DNA of 8,803 bases from Campylobacteraceae bacterium (lineage in GTDB: Bacteria; Campylobacterota; Campylobacteria; Campylobacterales; Campylobacteraceae), in contig JAISNG010000129.1 in NCBI GenBank assembly GCA_031276365.1, forward strand, positions 1 to 8,803, read 5' to 3'. Under the pieces are notes generated by a model. The model was not told the origin of the DNA. It did not search any database and worked only from the letters and a program-made list of their open reading frames with translations. This document shows, piece by piece, positions 5,409 through 8,803 of this stretch. The position numbers were made by a program, and so were the translations under genes. Every line of letters starts with the position of its first letter. The first letter of the stretch is position 1.

Positions 5409-7361
5409 ATGAAAATATATATTTTGATATCAGCTTTGGTCATATCCTTTTTGAATTTGGTTTTTGCGCAGATAAATGTTGATGCAAATGAGACCATAGA
5501 GTTGGAAGGTATCACGGTGATAGCGACTCAAGAAGAGAGTTCCAAAATCCACATTAACGCAAAATCTCCCGTCCAGCCGCTTCCACCCTCAGACGGAGCG
5601 GGGCTTTTGAAAAGTATCCCGAATTTCAGCGTTACAAGAAAAGGCGGTAGTTCTGGCGACCCGCTTTTCCGCGGGCTTGGCGGTTCGCGGCTTGCTATCA
5701 CAGCGGCGGGCGATTTCCTTTACGGTGGCTGCGGCGGGCGCATGGACCCTCCGACGGCGTATATTTTCCCGAACTCTTATGATAGAGTCGTCGTAACAAA
5801 GGGACCGCAAACAGTGATATATCCAGGCATAATCACAGGCGCGGTACAATTTGTAAGAGATGATATCTATTTTTATGAGAACGGCAACAAAGGGGGGTTT
5901 GGGCTTACGGCAGGAAGTTTCGGCAGATTTGATACTTTTGCAGATGTTACGGCGGGGGCGAAGTTTGGCTACTTGAGAGTCAATGGCGTACACAATGAGC
6001 AGGGCGATTATAAAGACGGCAGCAAAGAGAAGGTGCATTCGGCATTTGAGCGCAGTTCGCAGATGGCGCAAGTCGGTTTCACGCCCGACGAATACACTCT
6101 CGCAGAGTTCACATATGACATATCCCGCGGTGAAGCCGCATATGCGGACAGAATGATGGACGGTTCAAAGTTTGATAGAGACGCTTACAAGATAAGATTT
6201 TCAAAAGACGAAATAAACGACGTCTTGAAAAATATCAATATTCAATATGGATACAGTTATGTTGATCATGTAATGGACAATTACAATCTAAGAGACAATT
6301 TGGCAATGTTTATGGCTTCAAATCCAGACCGCAAAACACAAAGCGCAACTTTAGGCGCCAAGATTGATGTTGGTCTGGCAGAGATTAAGGCGGGCGTGGA
6401 TTGGATAAGCGACGAGCACAGAGGACGAAGCGGCAGCGGAGCAAACAAAACTGCGGCTGATACTTACAAATATCAAAACAGAGTTACAAACCAAAAAGCC
6501 AACGATATAGGTGTATTTGCCGAAGCTAACATTAAACTAACAGATGAGCAGTTGTTAGTAACAGGACTTCGTTATGATAAAACCGATGTAGAGCATTATA
6601 CAAGCGGCAATAAGACCAAAGAGCGGAGCCTTAATACTAACGCCGCTTTTGTGCGTTATGAGTATTATAACGGTGAGTTTACATATTTTGGCAGTATCGG
6701 ATTTGCACAAAGAGTTCCTGATTTTTGGGAACGTAACAGAAATAAAGAACTTGACAAAGAGAGCAATATCCAGCTTGATGCGGGCATTTTATATAAAGGC
6801 GGTGTATTAAGAGGTTCGTTCAATGTATTTGCAAGCGAGATAGATGATTTTATCCTTGTTTATTCTAACAACACAGCGGCAAATATAGACGCGGCGCGAT
6901 ACGGTTTTGAAGGCGAAGGCGAATGGGAGTTTGTAAAAAACTATAGACTTAGTTTAGCGGCAGCTTATACTTACGGTAAAAACAAAAGCGGCGGTAAAGC
7001 ACTTGGGCAAACGCCTCCATTGGAACTTAAAGCTTCTTTTGGCTATGACAATGACATCGTCTCTGCCGCTCTTATCGCGCGTTATGCTGCTGCTCAACAC
7101 AGAGTTGCAAAAGGCGAAGGAAATATAATAGGACAAGATATCGGCGAAAGCAGTGATTTCACTATTCTTTCAATCAATGCAGGCTGGAAGATAAGCAAAA
7201 AGATAAGCCTCTTTTTGGGAGTGGATAATCTCTTTGACAAAGATTACAGCGAATTTATAAGCAAAGGCTCTACTGATATAATCGGGTACAATCAGCCTTT
7301 AAGCGTTCAGATAAGAGAGCCTGGACGCCAATTTTGGGCAAGTGTGCAGGGGAGATTTTAG
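5409..7361 (+). CDS. oprC: TonB-dependent outer-membrane copper receptor, OprC/NosA family
   Basis: A 650-residue outer-membrane transporter: signal peptide 1-20 ending in LVFA, a TonB-box-like segment near 35-40 (ITVIAT), a plug domain to about 150 (PLFRGLGGSRL, then VVVTKGPQTV), and a beta-barrel ending in FWASVQGRF with a terminal aromatic. The plug carries GGCGGRMDPPTAY, the signature of the copper receptor group. C108 and M112 form CxxxM, and H287 and M289 (DHVMDN) form HxM. These correspond to the CxxxM-HxM copper site described for Pseudomonas OprC, with similar spacing of 179 residues between Cys and His. It should import copper using TonB energy; NosA relatives support nitrous oxide reductase. 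The ATG at 5409 is preferred over GTG 5394 because GTGAGG lies nine bases upstream of it and the signal peptide starts there. Fur-like boxes precede it. It stands alone, with a convergent gene after it. TonB and ExbBD are not in the window. Confidence 0.9.
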   Translation: MKIYILISALVISFLNLVFAQINVDANETIELEGITVIATQEESSKIHINAKSPVQPLPPSDGAGLLKSIPNFSVTRKGGSSGDPLFRGLGGSRLAITAAGDFLYGGCGGRMDPPTAYIFPNSYDRVVVTKGPQTVIYPGIITGAVQFVRDDIYFYENGNKGGFGLTAGSFGRFDTFADVTAGAKFGYLRVNGVHNEQGDYKDGSKEKVHSAFERSSQMAQVGFTPDEYTLAEFTYDISRGEAAYADRMMDGSKFDRDAYKIRFSKDEINDVLKNINIQYGYSYVDHVMDNYNLRDNLAMFMASNPDRKTQSATLGAKIDVGLAEIKAGVDWISDEHRGRSGSGANKTAADTYKYQNRVTNQKANDIGVFAEANIKLTDEQLLVTGLRYDKTDVEHYTSGNKTKERSLNTNAAFVRYEYYNGEFTYFGSIGFAQRVPDFWERNRNKELDKESNIQLDAGILYKGGVLRGSFNVFASEIDDFILVYSNNTAANIDAARYGFEGEGEWEFVKNYRLSLAAAYTYGKNKSGGKALGQTPPLELKASFGYDNDIVSAALIARYAAAQHRVAKGEGNIIGQDIGESSDFTILSINAGWKISKKISLFLGVDNLFDKDYSEFISKGSTDIIGYNQPLSVQIREPGRQFWASVQGRF

Positions 7362-7396
7362 CCGCGTCAAACAGCATCTTTAATCAGGACGGCAAG

Positions 7397-7472
7397 TATG
7401 TATTTATTTTTACGCTTCAAAACGTTTGGATATTTTGGCTGTTTCAAGATATCCAACAATCGTAAATACATA
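7397..7472. terminator. nested inverted repeats between convergent genes, possible bidirectional terminator
   Basis: An outer perfect 10-bp pair, TATGTATTTA (7397-7406) with TAAATACATA (7463-7472), encloses an inner perfect 8-bp pair, TTGGATAT (7426-7433) with ATATCCAA (7449-7456). The place, between two converging genes 121 bp apart, suits a shared terminator. The stems are AT-rich and no clean T-run follows on either strand, so a small decayed mobile element is an alternative. Confidence 0.35.
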
Positions 7473-7482
7473 AAGGTTGGTT

Positions 7483-8373
7483 TTAATTGCTTGCAAATTT
7501 CTTGAATAGATAATCTCCGATTTCCGACATGAGCATTCCCGCGATTATCAAAAATGCTCCGACAAGTTGAATGAATGTGAGAAGTTCGTTTGCAAAAAAA
7601 TATCCGACAACGCCCGCCACTACAGGTTCACACGCGAATATGACGGCGGTTTTTGTTGATGAGGTGAATTTTTGCATGGCGGTTTGAACAAAAAATGCAA
7701 AAACGGTTGCAAAAACGGAAGTGATAAGAAGCGCTTTTATAAACGTATAATCAAATTTTGGCGGAAACAGTGGATTGCCAAGCGTAAAAATACCGAAAAG
7801 ACAAAAAAGCGTTACCGCGCTAAATTGCACAAAAACAAGCAGATAAGTATCATATTTTTTTGTATAAACTTCAGTAAAAACTATCTGAAATGAAAACATA
7901 ACGGCGCAAATGAGGGCGTAAAATTCGCCTTTGCCCATATTTATCTCAGTATTTGCGCTTAAAAAATAAAGTCCCAAAGCGGCAATAAAAGCGCCCGCGC
8001 ACGAATAGAGTGAGACGCCTTTTTTGAATATCATCAGTACGACAAACGGCGTTATGACGACATTAAGTCCTGTAATAAATCCGACAGTTGAAGAGTATGC
8101 ATAGGCAAGCGCAAACGTTTGAAAAGCGTATCCTAAAAACAAAAAAGCGCCAAGAACAAAGCCTGCAAGAAGAGTTTTTTCGTCTATCAAGCGAAGGCGT
8201 TTTATACCAAAAAGCGCCATTAGGAGAGCGGCAAGCAAAAATCGCCAAAATAAAAATGTATAAACCGGCGTCTGTTTTGTAACGTCTTGCACTATCAAAA
8301 ATGTAGAACCCCAAACGATAGCGACTGCCATCAGAGATAAATCTGCGCCAATCCTTTTGAAACGGTTCGTCAA
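7483..8373 (-). CDS. EamA/DMT-superfamily inner-membrane permease
   Basis: A 296-residue protein with about ten hydrophobic helices arranged as two EamA repeats (roughly 10-140 and 150-285). The first repeat opens with the family hallmark AIVWGSTFLIVQD (18-30) and FLFWRFLLAALL (40-51). The second closes with FACEPVVAGVVGYFFANE (246-263) and a helix around 268-284. Members of this family export metabolites or amino acids (RhaT, YdcZ and RarD are relatives); the substrate cannot be read from sequence. The start codon is TTG at 8373, supported by AAGGAG five bases upstream; the first in-frame ATG (residue 15) would cut into the first helix. It is convergent with the copper receptor gene and divergent from the amino-acid ABC gene, so it is probably a single-gene transcript. 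Nothing links it to metals. Confidence 0.88.
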   Translation of the reverse strand: MTNRFKRIGADLSLMAVAIVWGSTFLIVQDVTKQTPVYTFLFWRFLLAALLMALFGIKRLRLIDEKTLLAGFVLGAFLFLGYAFQTFALAYAYSSTVGFITGLNVVITPFVVLMIFKKGVSLYSCAGAFIAALGLYFLSANTEINMGKGEFYALICAVMFSFQIVFTEVYTKKYDTYLLVFVQFSAVTLFCLFGIFTLGNPLFPPKFDYTFIKALLITSVFATVFAFFVQTAMQKFTSSTKTAVIFACEPVVAGVVGYFFANELLTFIQLVGAFLIIAGMLMSEIGDYLFKKFASN

Positions 8374-8505
8374 TTTTGCTCCTTGCTTTGAAAAAAAGCC
8401 TAATTTTACTACAAAACTTCAAAAATTCCCGTTATGTTTTTATAAATTACTTTATTTTTAGGCATAGCCTGCTAAAATTTGCTTTTATTCAACAAAAGGG
8501 CAAAT
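8374..8505. promoter_or_regulatory. divergent promoter region, permease / amino-acid ABC genes
   Basis: On the plus strand an extended -10, TGC-TAAAAT (-10 hexamer at 8473-8478), lies 27 bp before the GlnQ-type start, with no clear -35. On the minus strand a TAAAAT (8403-8408) could serve the permease. No palindromic operator is evident. Confidence 0.4.
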
Positions 8506-8803
8506 ATGGACGATGCCATCATCCAGATGATTGATGTACAGAAGTATTACGGCAATTTTCAAGCGTTGAAAAATGTAAACTTTAAAGTCAGCAAAGGAGA
8601 AATAGTCGTTGTATGCGGACCCAGCGGCAGCGGCAAATCAACTCTTATACGCTGTATTAATCGTTTGGAGGATATAAGCAGCGGCAAAATTATAGTGGAT
8701 GGATTTGATATCTACTCCAAAAAGACAAATCTAAATGAAGTTAGAGCCGAAACAGGCATGGTTTTTCAGCATTTCAATCTTTTTCCACACTTAACGATAC
8801 TTG
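8506..8803 (+). CDS. glnQ: polar amino-acid ABC transporter ATP-binding protein, 5' part (GlnQ type)
   Basis: Only the first 99 codons are in the window; the frame runs off the right edge. Visible motifs are an aromatic A-loop region (Y14, Y15), Walker A GPSGSGKST (38-46) and a Q-loop at GMVFQHFNLFPHLT (84-97, Q88). The VFQHFNLFPHLT string is characteristic of the polar amino-acid uptake ATPases (GlnQ, HisP, ArtP and Campylobacter PebC). It would energise uptake of glutamine, glutamate, aspartate or a similar amino acid; the specificity lies in the partner binding protein, which is not visible. AAAAGGG lies five bases before the ATG at 8506. The missing C-terminal part should hold the LSGGQ signature, Walker B and switch histidine. 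The gene symbol is by family resemblance. Confidence 0.85.
   Translation, partial: MDDAIIQMIDVQKYYGNFQALKNVNFKVSKGEIVVVCGPSGSGKSTLIRCINRLEDISSGKIIVDGFDIYSKKTNLNEVRAETGMVFQHFNLFPHLTIL

Overview
The window is a piece of chromosome from an AT-rich Gram-negative bacterium, most likely a member of the Campylobacterota (the Sulfurimonas/Sulfurospirillum/Campylobacter side of the tree). I base this on protein style, tight overlapping operons, promoters with good -10 but weak -35 elements, and scattered palindromic repeats of the GTCATTCCCGC...GGAATC type. The assignment is inference, because there is no rRNA or marker gene here.

Layout. Bases 1-794 hold the broken 3' end of an unrecognised gene, damaged by a short internal duplication, followed by a second degraded reading frame. 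Bases 807-3769 hold a zinc-uptake locus. A short Fur-family regulator (probably Zur) is on the minus strand, and a divergent, tightly packed znuA-znuC-znuB operon is on the plus strand. The space between them carries two near-identical palindromes, GCAAC-N3-GTTGC, with centres 40 bp apart, which are good candidates for the Zur operators. Bases 3770-5393 are about 1.6 kb without an intact gene. They contain a cluster of degenerate palindromic repeats, one decayed gene with two frame breaks, and then a 77-bp direct duplication that carries two Fur-box-like operators.

Bases 5409-7361 encode a TonB-dependent outer-membrane receptor of the OprC/NosA copper type; the CxxxM and HxM copper-ligand motifs are both visible. 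A convergent EamA/DMT-family permease (minus strand, TTG start) follows, separated from the receptor gene by nested inverted repeats. The window ends inside the ATPase gene of a polar amino-acid ABC transporter (GlnQ type).

How it works together. The core theme is transition-metal acquisition. ZnuA (periplasm), ZnuB (inner membrane) and ZnuC (ATPase) form a high-affinity zinc importer probably controlled by the divergent regulator. The receptor gene would bring copper across the outer membrane and appears to be under a different, Fur-box-type control. I see no strong case for a wholly new system. The most interesting parts are the operator architectures and the decayed, repeat-filled DNA around the metal genes.
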